The notes: generated from the letters alone by a model not told the origin. 9,244 nt of DNA from an uncultured Corynebacterium sp. (GCA_945631445.1 CALZCR010000034.1:1-9244), one strand, 5' to 3'. Shown: positions 1 to 6,608, numbered from the stretch's first letter. Translations and numbers: made by a program.

Positions 1-1
1 G

Positions 2-718
2 TCAGCCGGTCTTTTCCTCACCGCCTGCGGCACCGGTGACGGCACCCCAGACGCCGAGGAGACAGTGCGCCCCACGGTCACCGCCACCTCCACCGCCGCC
101 CCCGCCGACGGCGCGGCTGACTCGGAAGAAACCACGGCGCAGTCCGAGGATTCCGCCGCGCAAGAGACCTCCGCCGAGGTGCCCACCCCGACGGAGACGA
201 CCTCCTCCCCGGCCCCTGAAACCACCGGGCAGAACTCCGGGGGTGCCGGCATGCTCGGCCAGCCCACCACCGAAATCAAACAGGCGTCTTCCACCGGGGC
301 TTTTGACCTGGAGGTCACTAACGTCCGCGTGGGCGCCCACGACGGCTTCGACCGGGTCGTCTTCGAGTTCAGCGGCGAGGGCCAGCCCGGTTGGTACGTG
401 ACGTCCACTGCGGAGCCCCGGCAGCAAGGTTCCGGACATCTCATCGACTACGCGGGCTCGCACGCGCTCAACGTCATGATCAACGGCACCCCCTACCCCT
501 TCGACCTCGGCATCCCCGAAGACGAATGGCCGCAACCCGGCCCCGTCGCCGGGGCAGGGGACGTCGTTCAAGGCGTCTCCTTCCATGGGATTTTCGAGGC
601 GACCAGCCAATACGTCATCGGCCTCGACGACCCCTCGGCCTTTTCCGTCACCCGCCTGTACAACCCGCCCGGGGTGGTCTTCGAGTTCGAGCACTCACCC
701 CCCCCCCCCCCCCCATAA
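2..718 (+). CDS. AMIN-like domain lipoprotein, 5' end outside window
   Basis: The reading frame is open from the left edge (first full codon at base 2) to TAA at 716-718, giving 238 visible residues. The first residues, SAGLFLTAC, are the end of a lipoprotein signal peptide with a lipobox L-T-A-C; the Cys codon is at 26-28. The product should therefore be diacylglyceryl-anchored outside the membrane. A linker of about 75 residues rich in Thr, Ser, Ala, Pro and Glu follows, and then a compact domain of about 130 residues containing FDRVVFEFSG, typical of AMIN-like lipoproteins of actinobacteria. The last residues, after VVFEFEHS, are six prolines encoded by a 17-base C tract. The molecular function is unknown; a cell-envelope role is inferred from anchor and fold. 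A start codon proposed inside this frame (GTG at 65) is unlikely because it would remove the lipobox. Identification as a lipoprotein is firm; the domain name is moderately sure. Confidence 0.8.
   Translation, partial: SAGLFLTACGTGDGTPDAEETVRPTVTATSTAAPADGAADSEETTAQSEDSAAQETSAEVPTPTETTSSPAPETTGQNSGGAGMLGQPTTEIKQASSTGAFDLEVTNVRVGAHDGFDRVVFEFSGEGQPGWYVTSTAEPRQQGSGHLIDYAGSHALNVMINGTPYPFDLGIPEDEWPQPGPVAGAGDVVQGVSFHGIFEATSQYVIGLDDPSAFSVTRLYNPPGVVFEFEHSPPPPPP
698..714 (+). repeat. Poly-C homopolymer tract (17 C)
   Basis: Seventeen consecutive C residues encode the terminal prolines of the AMIN-like lipoprotein, directly before the stop codon. Lengths equal to 2 modulo 3 (as here) stop at once at 716-718. 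One C more would add 16 residues (INAPRGG...ACTR) and stop at 763-765. One C fewer would add a longer basic tail reaching about 863, antisense to the end of pnp. Long G/C homopolymers are known sites of slipped-strand mispairing and also of sequencing error. Confidence 0.9.
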
Positions 719-720
719 AC

Positions 721-752
721 GCGCCGCGAGGTGGTTCCCCTCGCCGCGGCGC
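721..752 (-). terminator. Hairpin between lipoprotein gene and pnp, probable terminator
   Basis: GCGCCGCG (721-728) pairs with CGCGGCGC (745-752). AGG (729-731) pairs with CCT (739-741), with a 3-base bulge and a short loop. On the minus strand the hairpin begins about 25 bases after the pnp stop and is followed by GTTTAT, a poor U-tract. On the plus strand it follows the lipoprotein stop by 2 bases with no U-tract. It most likely ends pnp transcription, and may also serve the convergent gene. Confidence 0.5.
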
Positions 753-777
753 TTGCACACGGTGAACTCTCGCGGTT

Positions 778-3051
778 CTAGCCCTCCTGGACCAGCACCA
801 GCGAGATCTTGCCGCGGTTGTCGATGTCGGCGATCTCGACCTGGATCTTCTCCCCGACGTTGACCACGTCCTCGGTCTTCTCGACGCGCTCGCCGCCACC
901 CAGGTTCGAGATGTGCAGCAGGCCGTCCTTGCCCGGGGTCAAGGACACGAACGCACCGAAGGCGACGGTCTTGACGACGGTGCCCAAGTAGCGCTCGCCG
1001 ACCTTCGGCAGCTGCGGGTTCGCGATCGCGTTAACGCGCTCGATCGCGGCGTCGGCGGCCTCGCCCGTGGCGGCGGAGACGTAGACGGTGCCGTCGTCCT
1101 CGATGGAGATGTCCGCGCCGGTGTCCTCGGTGATCGAGTTGATGTTCTTGCCCTTCGGGCCGATCAGCTCACCGATCTTGTTCACCGGCACGTTGATCGC
1201 GGTGATCTTCGGGGCGTTCGGGCTCATCTCGTCCGGGCTGCTGATGACCTCGGCCATGGTGTCCAGGATCTCCAGGCGGGCCTTCTTGGCCTGCGCCAAC
1301 GAGTCGGCCAGCACCTGGGAGGGCAGGCCGTCGAGCTTGGTGTCCAGCTGCAGGGCCGTGATGAACTCGGCGGTGCCGGCGACCTTGAAGTCCATGTCGC
1401 CGAACGCGTCCTCGGCGCCGAGAATATCGGTCAGGGCGACGTACTTGGTCTCGCCGTCGACCTCTCCGGAGACCAGCCCCATGGCGATGCCCGCCACCGG
1501 GGCCACCAGCGGCACGCCGGCGTTGTACAGCGACAACGTCGAGGCGCACACCGACCCCATGGAGGTCGAGCCGTTGGAGCCCAACGCCTCAGAGACCTGG
1601 CGGATGGTGTACGGGAATTCCTCGCGCGACGGGATGACCGGCTCCAGGGCGCGCTCGGCGAGGGCGCCGTGGCCGATCTCGCGGCGCTTCGGCGAACCGA
1701 CGCGGCCGGTCTCGCCGGTGGTGTACGGCGGGAAATTGTAGTGGTGGATGTAGCGCTTCGAGGTCTGCGGGGTCAGCGCGTCGATCTGCTGCTCCATCTT
1801 GAGCATGTCCAGAGTGGTCACGCCCAGGATCTGGGTCTCGCCGCGCTCAAACAGCGAAGAGCCGTGGACGCGCGGCAGGACGTCGACCTCGACGCCCAGG
1901 TCGCGGATGTGGTCCAGGCCGCGGCCGTCGATACGGTAGCTCTCGGTGAGGATCTTCTCGCGGACGAGGTTCTTCATCAGGTCGTTGTAGGCGGCGCGGA
2001 TCTGCTTGGAGGCGGCGGCGTCGTCTTCGGCGTCGACCTGGTCGAGCAGCTGCTCCTCGATCTGCGCCATGTACTCGTTGGTGGCCTCGTCGCGGGCCGC
2101 CTTGCCGTCGGTGGTCAACAGATCGCCGAGCTTCTTGGCGGCCTCCTTCTCCACCAGCTGGTAGACCTTGTCGCTGTAGGCCAGGAAGAGTTCGAATTCC
2201 TGCGTTTCGCGGGCGGCGTGCTCCGCCAGCCCCTGCTGCGCCTGGCACAGGGTCTGAATGAACGGCTTCGCAGCTTCGACGCCCTCGGCGACGACGGACT
2301 CGGTCGGGGCCGGGGCGCCGTCCTTGATCTGCTGGACGACGTTCGCGCCGGCGCTGGCCTCCACCATCATGATGGCGACGTCCTGCGAGCCCTTACTTCC
2401 CTGCTCAGCGTCGGTCAGGCGACCAGAGACGACCATCTCGAAGACGGCGCGTTCATGCTGGGTCTGGTTGGGGAAAGCGACCCACTGGCCCTCCGGGTGC
2501 TGATCGTCGGCGATCAGCGCCATGCGCACGGCGCCCACCGGGCCGGACACCGGCAGGCCGGACAGCTGCGTGGCGGCGGAGGCGCCGTTGATGGCGACGA
2601 CGTCGTAGTAGTCCTCCGGGTTCTGGCTCATGACCGTGATCACGATCTGCACCTCGTTGCGCAACCCCTTGACGAAGGTCGGGCGCAGCGGGCGGTCGAT
2701 GAGACGGGCGGCCAGGATGGCGTTGGTCGACGGTCGGCCCTCCCGGCGGAAGAAACCGCCCGGGATCTGGCCGGCCGCGTACATGCGCTCTTCCACGTCC
2801 ACGGTCAGCGGGAAGAAGTCGAGTCCTTCACGCGGGTTCCGGGAGGCGGTGGTGGTGGCCAGCAGCATCGATTCGTCGTCCAAGTAGGTGGCGACGGAGC
2901 CGCCGGCCTGGCGGGCCAGCTGGCCGGTCTCGAAGCGGACGGTGCGGGTGCCGAAGTCACCGTTGTCGATCGTGGCGACGGCTTCGGTGATGCCGAAGTC
3001 TTCGTCGAAGAAGACCTCAAAAGAATTGTTGGGGTTGTGCTTGGTGCTCAT
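778..3051 (-). CDS. pnp: Polyribonucleotide nucleotidyltransferase (PNPase / GpsI)
   Basis: A phosphorolytic 3'-5' exoribonuclease that releases nucleoside diphosphates and can also add 3' tails; in actinobacteria the same protein is annotated as guanosine pentaphosphate synthetase. The product is 757 residues, a normal length. Domains in order: first RNase PH core (about 20-160, with FFRREGRPS), helical domain, second RNase PH core with the phosphate-site motif [10 protein letters not shown] and [10 protein letters not shown] (Asp548, Asp554 and Lys556 match the E. coli metal/catalytic residues), KH domain (about 614-684, GPKG loop at 631-634) and S1 domain (about 685-757, FGAFVSL and GLLHISNL). 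ATG at 3051 is preferred because GGAG lies 9 bases upstream; an in-frame GTG at 3066 would overlap that GGAG. The gene lies downstream of rpsO on the same strand, but a strong terminator separates them, so a private promoter is likely. Confidence 0.98.
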   Translation of the reverse strand: MSTKHNPNNSFEVFFDEDFGITEAVATIDNGDFGTRTVRFETGQLARQAGGSVATYLDDESMLLATTTASRNPREGLDFFPLTVDVEERMYAAGQIPGGFFRREGRPSTNAILAARLIDRPLRPTFVKGLRNEVQIVITVMSQNPEDYYDVVAINGASAATQLSGLPVSGPVGAVRMALIADDQHPEGQWVAFPNQTQHERAVFEMVVSGRLTDAEQGSKGSQDVAIMMVEASAGANVVQQIKDGAPAPTESVVAEGVEAAKPFIQTLCQAQQGLAEHAARETQEFELFLAYSDKVYQLVEKEAAKKLGDLLTTDGKAARDEATNEYMAQIEEQLLDQVDAEDDAAASKQIRAAYNDLMKNLVREKILTESYRIDGRGLDHIRDLGVEVDVLPRVHGSSLFERGETQILGVTTLDMLKMEQQIDALTPQTSKRYIHHYNFPPYTTGETGRVGSPKRREIGHGALAERALEPVIPSREEFPYTIRQVSEALGSNGSTSMGSVCASTLSLYNAGVPLVAPVAGIAMGLVSGEVDGETKYVALTDILGAEDAFGDMDFKVAGTAEFITALQLDTKLDGLPSQVLADSLAQAKKARLEILDTMAEVISSPDEMSPNAPKITAINVPVNKIGELIGPKGKNINSITEDTGADISIEDDGTVYVSAATGEAADAAIERVNAIANPQLPKVGERYLGTVVKTVAFGAFVSLTPGKDGLLHISNLGGGERVEKTEDVVNVGEKIQVEIADIDNRGKISLVLVQEG

Positions 3052-3060
3052 GCGTATGTT

Positions 3061-3064
3061 CTCC
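3061..3064 (-). promoter_or_regulatory. pnp ribosome binding site (decides start)
   Basis: On the minus strand GGAG lies 9 bases before ATG at 3051. It overlaps the alternative GTG at 3064-3066, which argues against a start that adds MENIR. Confidence 0.7.
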
Positions 3065-3118
3065 ACTCCCGGCGATCATCGGTGCCGCCGCATATCAGAT
3101 GTTTTGTACAACGTCCGG

Positions 3119-3146
3119 ATCCTACCAGGCACAGGGTGGATCTCAC
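3119..3146 (-). promoter_or_regulatory. Putative pnp promoter
   Basis: On the minus strand an extended -10, TGG followed by TAGGAT (hexamer 3119-3124), lies 16 bases downstream of GTGAGA (3141-3146), which matches 4 of 6 positions of TTGACA. Transcription would start near 3112 and give a leader of about 60 bases. The leader holds a 5-bp hairpin (3070-3074 with 3086-3090) just upstream of the GGAG. The position downstream of the rpsO terminator supports a separate promoter here, but the -35 match is weak. Confidence 0.45.
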
Positions 3147-3186
3147 AGCGGGGAACGCCGCCCCGTCCCGCGGGCTCCCCCGGCCC

Positions 3187-3232
3187 AGAAAACGACGCCA
3201 CCCGCCCGGCCGAAACGGCGGGGCGGGTGGCG
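3187..3232 (-). terminator. Intrinsic terminator of rpsO
   Basis: A perfect 12-bp stem, CGCCACCCGCCC (3196-3207) with GGGCGGGTGGCG (3221-3232), encloses a G.G mismatch and a further 4-bp stem GCCG/CGGC with an AAA loop. On the minus strand the hairpin starts about 24 bases after the rpsO stop and is followed by TCGTTTTCT (3195-3187), a short U-tract. This is the strongest terminator-like structure in the window. Confidence 0.85.
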
Positions 3233-3256
3233 TAAAGTTCTGTGCCGGTCGCTGAC

Positions 3257-3529
3257 TTAGCGGCGCAGGCCCAGACGGGAGATCAGGGAGCGGTAACGCT
3301 CGATGTCTTCGGCAGCCAGGTACTTCAGCAGACCGCGACGACGGCCGACCAGCAGCAGCAGACCACGACGGGAGTGGTGGTCATGCTTGTGGAACTGCAG
3401 GTGGTCGGTCAGGTTCTTGATGCGGTGGGTCAGCAGAGCGACCTGTGCTTCCGGCGAGCCGGTGTCGGTCTCGTGGATGCCGTACTCGGAAAGGATTTCC
3501 TTCTTCTTCTCGGTGGTCAAAGCCGCCAT
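3257..3529 (-). CDS. rpsO: 30S ribosomal protein S15
   Basis: A primary-binding protein of the 30S platform that contacts the three-way junction of helices 20-22 of 16S rRNA. The product is 90 residues including Met, the usual length (about 89 after Met removal). Family hallmarks visible are [12 protein letters not shown] (23-34), [19 protein letters not shown] (47-65) and the C-terminal RLGLRR. The start is ATG at 3529 with AAGGAG at 3536-3541, 6 bases upstream; a start 10 codons further upstream would swallow this Shine-Dalgarno. The gene is flanked by its own promoter and a strong terminator, so it looks monocistronic. Its leader carries a predicted pseudoknot of the kind S15 uses for translational feedback in other bacteria, so autoregulation is inferred. 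Confidence 0.98.
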   Translation of the reverse strand: MAALTTEKKKEILSEYGIHETDTGSPEAQVALLTHRIKNLTDHLQFHKHDHHSRRGLLLLVGRRRGLLKYLAAEDIERYRSLISRLGLRR

Positions 3530-3549
3530 GAGATTCTCCTTGATTATTT

Positions 3550-3608
3550 CAGTCCACATGAAAGGCGCCGAAAATTCAGCGGGTGCGACTGCTGTGGACC
3601 GCAGTCGC
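3550..3608 (-). ncRNA. Predicted pseudoknot in rpsO leader (S15 autoregulatory element candidate)
   Basis: On the minus strand GCGACTGC (3608-3601) and GCAGTCGC (3592-3585) form a perfect 8-bp stem with loop GGTCCACA (3600-3593). Bases TGTGGAC (3558-3552), further downstream, are the exact complement of loop bases GTCCACA. A G.U pair (3600 with 3551) extends this to 8 bp, and C3601-G3550 could make 9 bp at the cost of stem 1. The two helices interleave, so this is a pseudoknot. The second helix ends 9 to 10 bases before the AAGGAG of rpsO. A G.U pair next to a G-C pair resembles the motif S15 recognises in rRNA. Not all pairs may form together, because there is no linker between the two 5' strands. 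Confidence 0.65.
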
Positions 3609-3623
3609 GCAATACCTCGGAAA

Positions 3624-3652
3624 ATTTTACTCCCTTACCGGGCCAACCCCAA
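3624..3652 (-). promoter_or_regulatory. Putative rpsO promoter
   Basis: On the minus strand TTGGGG (3647-3652) and TAAAAT (3624-3629) are spaced by exactly 17 bases. The -10 matches 5 of 6 positions of TATAAT. The -35 begins 1 base after the stop codon of the nucleoside hydrolase gene. Transcription would begin near 3617 and give a leader of about 85 bases that contains the whole predicted pseudoknot. Confidence 0.6.
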
Positions 3653-3653
3653 A

Positions 3654-4616
3654 TCAGGCGCGGGCGGCGGTGTTCTTCGCCAACCCGGTCAGACGCGTCA
3701 TGAACTCCTTGAGGAAGCGCTCCACGTCGACCTTGACTGCCACGTGCGCGGTCTTGACCGGGTCGTTGATGCGGGTCTCGTCGGCGATGACGCGTCCGTG
3801 CAGCTGGCCTTCGGTCTCCACTTTGAGGTTGATGTCCAGGGTCTCCACCAGCGTCGGGTCGACGGCGACGGCGACGGCCAGAGGGTCGTGTAGGCCGCAG
3901 CCGCCCAGGTGCGGGGAGTTCGTCTCGTAGCTCTTGATGTAGTAGTCGGTGGCCACGCCCAAGAAGTCGCCGCCGACGGTGCCCAGGTCGTGCCAGGTCT
4001 TGGTCTCTTCGTAGGTCAGCAGCGTCTGCAGGGTGACGTCGAGGCCGATCATGGTGACGTCCTTGGCGGTGCGGAACAGGGCGTCGGTGGCAGCCGGGTC
4101 CTGGTTGACGTTGGCTTCGGCCACCGGGGAGACGTTGCCCGGCACGGTCAACGCGCCGCCCATCATGATGATGTGGGCGTTCTCGGCGAAGGACCGGTCC
4201 TGCTCGATGGCTGCGGCGATGGTGGTGGACGGCCCCGTGGGCACGATGACCAGGTCGTCGCCGTGCTCGCGGACTGACTCGATGAGGAAGTCCACCGCGG
4301 AGGTCTCTTCGACCTGACGCTGGGCGTCGGGGATGACGGCTTCCCCCACGCCGTTTTTGCCGTGGATGAACTCGGAGACCGGCAGCACCTCGAAAGAATC
4401 TTTCGTGGAGGCGTGCGTGATTCCCGCGTAGACCGGCACGTCCGTCCGGCCGAAGAGCTCCAAGATGGCCAGCGCGTTGCGCACGCCGGTGTCGACCAGC
4501 ACGTTGCCGTAGGTGCCGGTGACGCCGATCAGCTCCAGTTCCGGCGAGGCCAGGGCATAGGCCAGGGCCAGGGCGTCGTCGACGCCGGTGTCCAGGTCGA
4601 GAATGACTTTCTTCAC
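3654..4616 (-). CDS. Inosine/uridine-type nucleoside hydrolase
   Basis: Hydrolyses the N-glycosidic bond of ribonucleosides to ribose and free base (purine/pyrimidine salvage), by family membership. The product is 320 residues, typical of the IU-NH family. The N-terminal aspartate cluster DLDTGVDDA gives the Ca2+-binding acids (Asp7, Asp9, Asp13, Asp14). EAN at 167-169 and HDP at 243-245 align in position with the ribose-binding Glu/Asn and active-site His/Asp of the family. The usual Pro of DTDPG is replaced here. The start is GTG at 4616 with AAGGAG 6 bases upstream (4623-4628); a longer frame from 4673 adds 19 residues that cover the Shine-Dalgarno and do not look like this family. It lies 60 bases downstream of ribF on the same strand and may be cotranscribed with it. 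Substrate preference (inosine, uridine or other) cannot be read from the sequence. Confidence 0.92.
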   Translation of the reverse strand: MKKVILDLDTGVDDALALAYALASPELELIGVTGTYGNVLVDTGVRNALAILELFGRTDVPVYAGITHASTKDSFEVLPVSEFIHGKNGVGEAVIPDAQRQVEETSAVDFLIESVREHGDDLVIVPTGPSTTIAAAIEQDRSFAENAHIIMMGGALTVPGNVSPVAEANVNQDPAATDALFRTAKDVTMIGLDVTLQTLLTYEETKTWHDLGTVGGDFLGVATDYYIKSYETNSPHLGGCGLHDPLAVAVAVDPTLVETLDINLKVETEGQLHGRVIADETRINDPVKTAHVAVKVDVERFLKEFMTRLTGLAKNTAARA

Positions 4617-4622
4617 GAAAAA

Positions 4623-4628
4623 CTCCTT
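4623..4628 (-). promoter_or_regulatory. Nucleoside hydrolase ribosome binding site (decides GTG start)
   Basis: AAGGAG on the minus strand, 6 bases before GTG at 4616. It supports this start over ATG at 4673. Confidence 0.8.
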
Positions 4629-4649
4629 GAAAAATGAATAGTCGGGCGG

Positions 4650-4667
4650 CGGGGCGTGTCCGCCCCG
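4650..4667 (-). other. Hairpin between ribF and nucleoside hydrolase
   Basis: CGGGGCG (4650-4656) pairs perfectly with CGCCCCG (4661-4667) around a 4-base loop. It lies 9 bases after the ribF stop on the minus strand and is not followed directly by a U-tract; TTTTT occurs only about 20 bases later. It could be a weak terminator, an RNA stability element or a processing site between two cotranscribed genes. Confidence 0.4.
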
Positions 4668-4676
4668 AGGCACAGT

Positions 4677-5666
4677 CTAATAACCCAGCGGCTTGGGGCG
4701 CGGCGCGTCGATGAGCAACTGGCGGGTGCGGCGGACGTCGTTGGCGATGCTGTCCATCAATTCTTCCACGGAGTGGAACTTGACCATGTCGCGGACTTTG
4801 TCCACGAAATACACGCTGGCTATCTGTCCGTACAGGTCCGCGGTGCGGTCCAGCACAAAGGACTCCACCGAACGCCGTTCGTCTCCGAACGTCGGGTTGG
4901 TGCCCACGGAGATCGCCGCCGGGTACGCCACGCCCGCCTCCATGTCGCCGGACAGCGCCACGTTGCCTTCCACGATGAACCAGCCGGCGTAGACGCCGTC
5001 GGCGGGCACGGTCGCGGAGTCCGGGAAATACTGGTTCGCGGTGGGATAGCCTAATTCCCGCCCGCCGCGGCCGGCGCCGCGGACGACTTCCCCGGTCAAG
5101 GAGTAGGTGCGCCCCAACGCCCAGTTCGCGCGGGCCACGTCACCGGCGGCCAGATGCTGGCGCACGTGCGTGGAGCAGATCCTTTCGCCGTCGTCGTACA
5201 GCAGTTCCACGATGGTCACTCCCACGCCGTATTTTTCACCGAGCTCTATCATGGTCTTCGCCGTGCCGTCGGCGCCGGCGCCGAAGGTGAAGTTCTCGCC
5301 GACGACCACGTGCCGCGCGCCGAGGACGTCGACCAGCATCGTCTTGAAGTACTCCTCCGGGCTCAGCCCGGCGAGCTCCTTGGTGAAGTCGATGATCAAC
5401 GCCGCGTCGATGCCCAGTTCCGCGCACATCAGTTCCCGGTCCGTCGTGCTGGTCAACAGCGAGGGGGTGCGCTCCGGGGCGAACACCTCGACCGGGTGGG
5501 GGTCGAAGGTCACCAGCACGCTGGGCAACTTCAATTCGCCGGCGATGGACACCGCCGTGTTGATCAGACGCTGATGCCCGCGGTGTACTCCGTCGAAGAC
5601 TCCGATGGTCACCACGCTGGCGTCGAGCTCTTCGTGGACTTCGCCTTGTCCATGCCAAATAATCAC
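4677..5666 (-). CDS. ribF: Bifunctional riboflavin kinase / FMN adenylyltransferase
   Basis: Converts riboflavin to FMN and FMN to FAD in the cytosol. The product is 329 residues, the usual size. The N-terminal adenylyltransferase domain (about 15-185) shows VTIGVFDGVHRGH with the nucleotidyl-transferase HRGH at 28-31 and a second motif GENFTFGAGADG (123-134). The C-terminal riboflavin kinase domain (about 186-318) shows GGRELGYPTAN with PTAN at 208-211, NPTFGD, and Glu268 in VESFVLD as the likely catalytic base. The start is GTG at 5666, chosen because residues 1-4 (MIIW) resemble the usual family N-terminus and no good Shine-Dalgarno is present. TAGTCT lies exactly 6 bases before the GTG, which fits a leaderless transcript. 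No FMN riboswitch fits in the 29-base gap to the divergent truB. Confidence 0.97.
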   Translation of the reverse strand: MIIWHGQGEVHEELDASVVTIGVFDGVHRGHQRLINTAVSIAGELKLPSVLVTFDPHPVEVFAPERTPSLLTSTTDRELMCAELGIDAALIIDFTKELAGLSPEEYFKTMLVDVLGARHVVVGENFTFGAGADGTAKTMIELGEKYGVGVTIVELLYDDGERICSTHVRQHLAAGDVARANWALGRTYSLTGEVVRGAGRGGRELGYPTANQYFPDSATVPADGVYAGWFIVEGNVALSGDMEAGVAYPAAISVGTNPTFGDERRSVESFVLDRTADLYGQIASVYFVDKVRDMVKFHSVEELMDSIANDVRRTRQLLIDAPRPKPLGY

Positions 5667-5672
5667 CGCCCC

Positions 5673-5678
5673 AGACTA
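5673..5678 (-). promoter_or_regulatory. Putative leaderless -10 element of ribF
   Basis: TAGTCT on the minus strand fits TAnnnT and ends 6 bases before the ribF GTG (GGGGCG between), so transcription would start at or next to the start codon. No convincing -35 is seen; the region where it would lie is the first codons of truB. Confidence 0.4.
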
Positions 5679-5683
5679 CGACA

Positions 5684-5689
5684 TAGAAT
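5684..5689 (+). promoter_or_regulatory. Putative leaderless -10 element of truB
   Basis: TAGAAT matches 5 of 6 positions of TATAAT and ends 6 bases before ATG at 5696 (CCGGTT between). No Shine-Dalgarno is present, which fits a leaderless mRNA. The -35 would fall inside the first codons of ribF and is not recognisable. Confidence 0.5.
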
Positions 5690-5695
5690 CCGGTT

Positions 5696-6589
5696 ATGAC
5701 CGATTCGCTCTCTACTTCCGGACTCGTCGTGGTCGATAAGCCCGCCGGCATGACCTCTCACGACGTCGTGTCGCGCCTGCGTAAATATTTCTCGACCCGC
5801 AAGATCGGCCACGCCGGGACCCTGGATCCGATGGCCACGGGCGTGCTCGTCGCCGGAATTGAGCGGGGCACGAGGTTCTTGGCGCACCTGGTGTTGGCCA
5901 CCAAGTCCTACGACGCCGTGATCCGCCTGGGGCAGTCCACCGACACCGACGACGCCGACGGCGACCTCACCGGCGGGGCCCCCGCGGCCGGCTTGGCCGA
6001 CGAGCAGATCCTGGCCGCCGTCGCCGCATTGACCGGCGAGATCATGCAACGACCGGCGAGCGTGTCCGCCATCAAAATCGACGGCCGTCGCGCCCATCAA
6101 CGCGTACGCGACGGCGAGGAGGTCGAATTACCTGCCCGACCCGTGACCGTCTCGCGTTTCGGCGTCCACGAGATCACCCGGCGCGGCGAACTGATCGACG
6201 TCCGCGTCAGCGTCGACTGTTCCTCGGGCACCTACATTCGTTCGCTGGGACGGGATCTCGGCGAGTCGTTGGGGGTCGGCGGGCACTTGATTGAGCTGCG
6301 CCGCACCGCCGTCGGCCCGTTTTCCCTCGACGACGCCCTGACCCTGGCTGAGCTGGAGACGCGGCCGCGGTTGTCGCTGCCGCTCGATGAAGCGCTGCCC
6401 CGCACCTACCCCACCCTGGCCGTCACCGACGAGGAGGCGGATGCGCTGTCCATGGGTAAATGGTTGCAGCCGCGCGGGGTCAAGGGCGTGCATGCGGCCA
6501 TCGCCCCTGACGGTCGCGCCATAGCCCTGGTCCGGGAGAAGGGCAAGCGCCTGTCGACGGTCTTCGTCGCCCGGCCCAACACCCTCTGA
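5696..6589 (+). CDS. truB: tRNA pseudouridine-55 synthase
   Basis: Isomerises U55 in the T-loop of tRNAs to pseudouridine. The product is 297 residues. Family motifs are DKPAGMTSHDVV (14-25), GHAGTLDPMATGVL (38-51) with catalytic Asp44, Tyr72 in KSYDA, and CSSGTYIRSLGRDLG (175-189) with Arg182; these match the E. coli Asp48, Tyr76 and Arg181. The last about 65 residues form the C-terminal extension that replaces or resembles the PUA domain in actinobacterial TruB. ATG at 5696 has no Shine-Dalgarno but has a -10-like TAGAAT 6 bases upstream, which suggests leaderless translation. truB is divergent from ribF and converges on pptT, with only 19 bases between the stop codons and no clear terminator there. 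Confidence 0.98.
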   Translation: MTDSLSTSGLVVVDKPAGMTSHDVVSRLRKYFSTRKIGHAGTLDPMATGVLVAGIERGTRFLAHLVLATKSYDAVIRLGQSTDTDDADGDLTGGAPAAGLADEQILAAVAALTGEIMQRPASVSAIKIDGRRAHQRVRDGEEVELPARPVTVSRFGVHEITRRGELIDVRVSVDCSSGTYIRSLGRDLGESLGVGGHLIELRRTAVGPFSLDDALTLAELETRPRLSLPLDEALPRTYPTLAVTDEEADALSMGKWLQPRGVKGVHAAIAPDGRAIALVREKGKRLSTVFVARPNTL

Positions 6590-6608
6590 CGCGCCTTCTC
6601 GCGCCGGG

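Noticed and set aside
2..694. A 230-codon open frame on the minus strand opposite the lipoprotein gene.
   Set aside because: Gly-rich low-complexity product mirroring the linker and poly-C tract; the plus-strand frame has a lipobox and a recognisable domain.
3104..3112. TTGTACAA palindrome in the pnp leader as an operator.
   Set aside because: An isolated 8-base palindrome with no second copy in the window and no known regulator match; too short to support a call.
913..3255. A 780-codon open frame on the plus strand opposite the whole of pnp.
   Set aside because: The product is a repetitive Gly/Val/Asp/Arg/Leu-rich sequence with no domain. It is the usual shadow frame of a high-GC gene with strong third-position bias, and pnp on the other strand is unmistakable.
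4617..4673. A 19-residue N-terminal extension of the nucleoside hydrolase starting with ATG.
   Set aside because: The extension covers a perfect AAGGAG six bases before GTG at 4616, and family members begin just before the DxDxGxDD motif.
5667..5695. FMN riboswitch in front of ribF.
   Set aside because: Only 29 bases are available before the divergent truB, far too short for the aptamer.
6590..6608. Terminator between the convergent truB and pptT.
   Set aside because: Only a 4-bp GCGC/GCGC pairing is possible and there is no U-tract on either strand; termination there may need Rho or lie inside the opposite gene.
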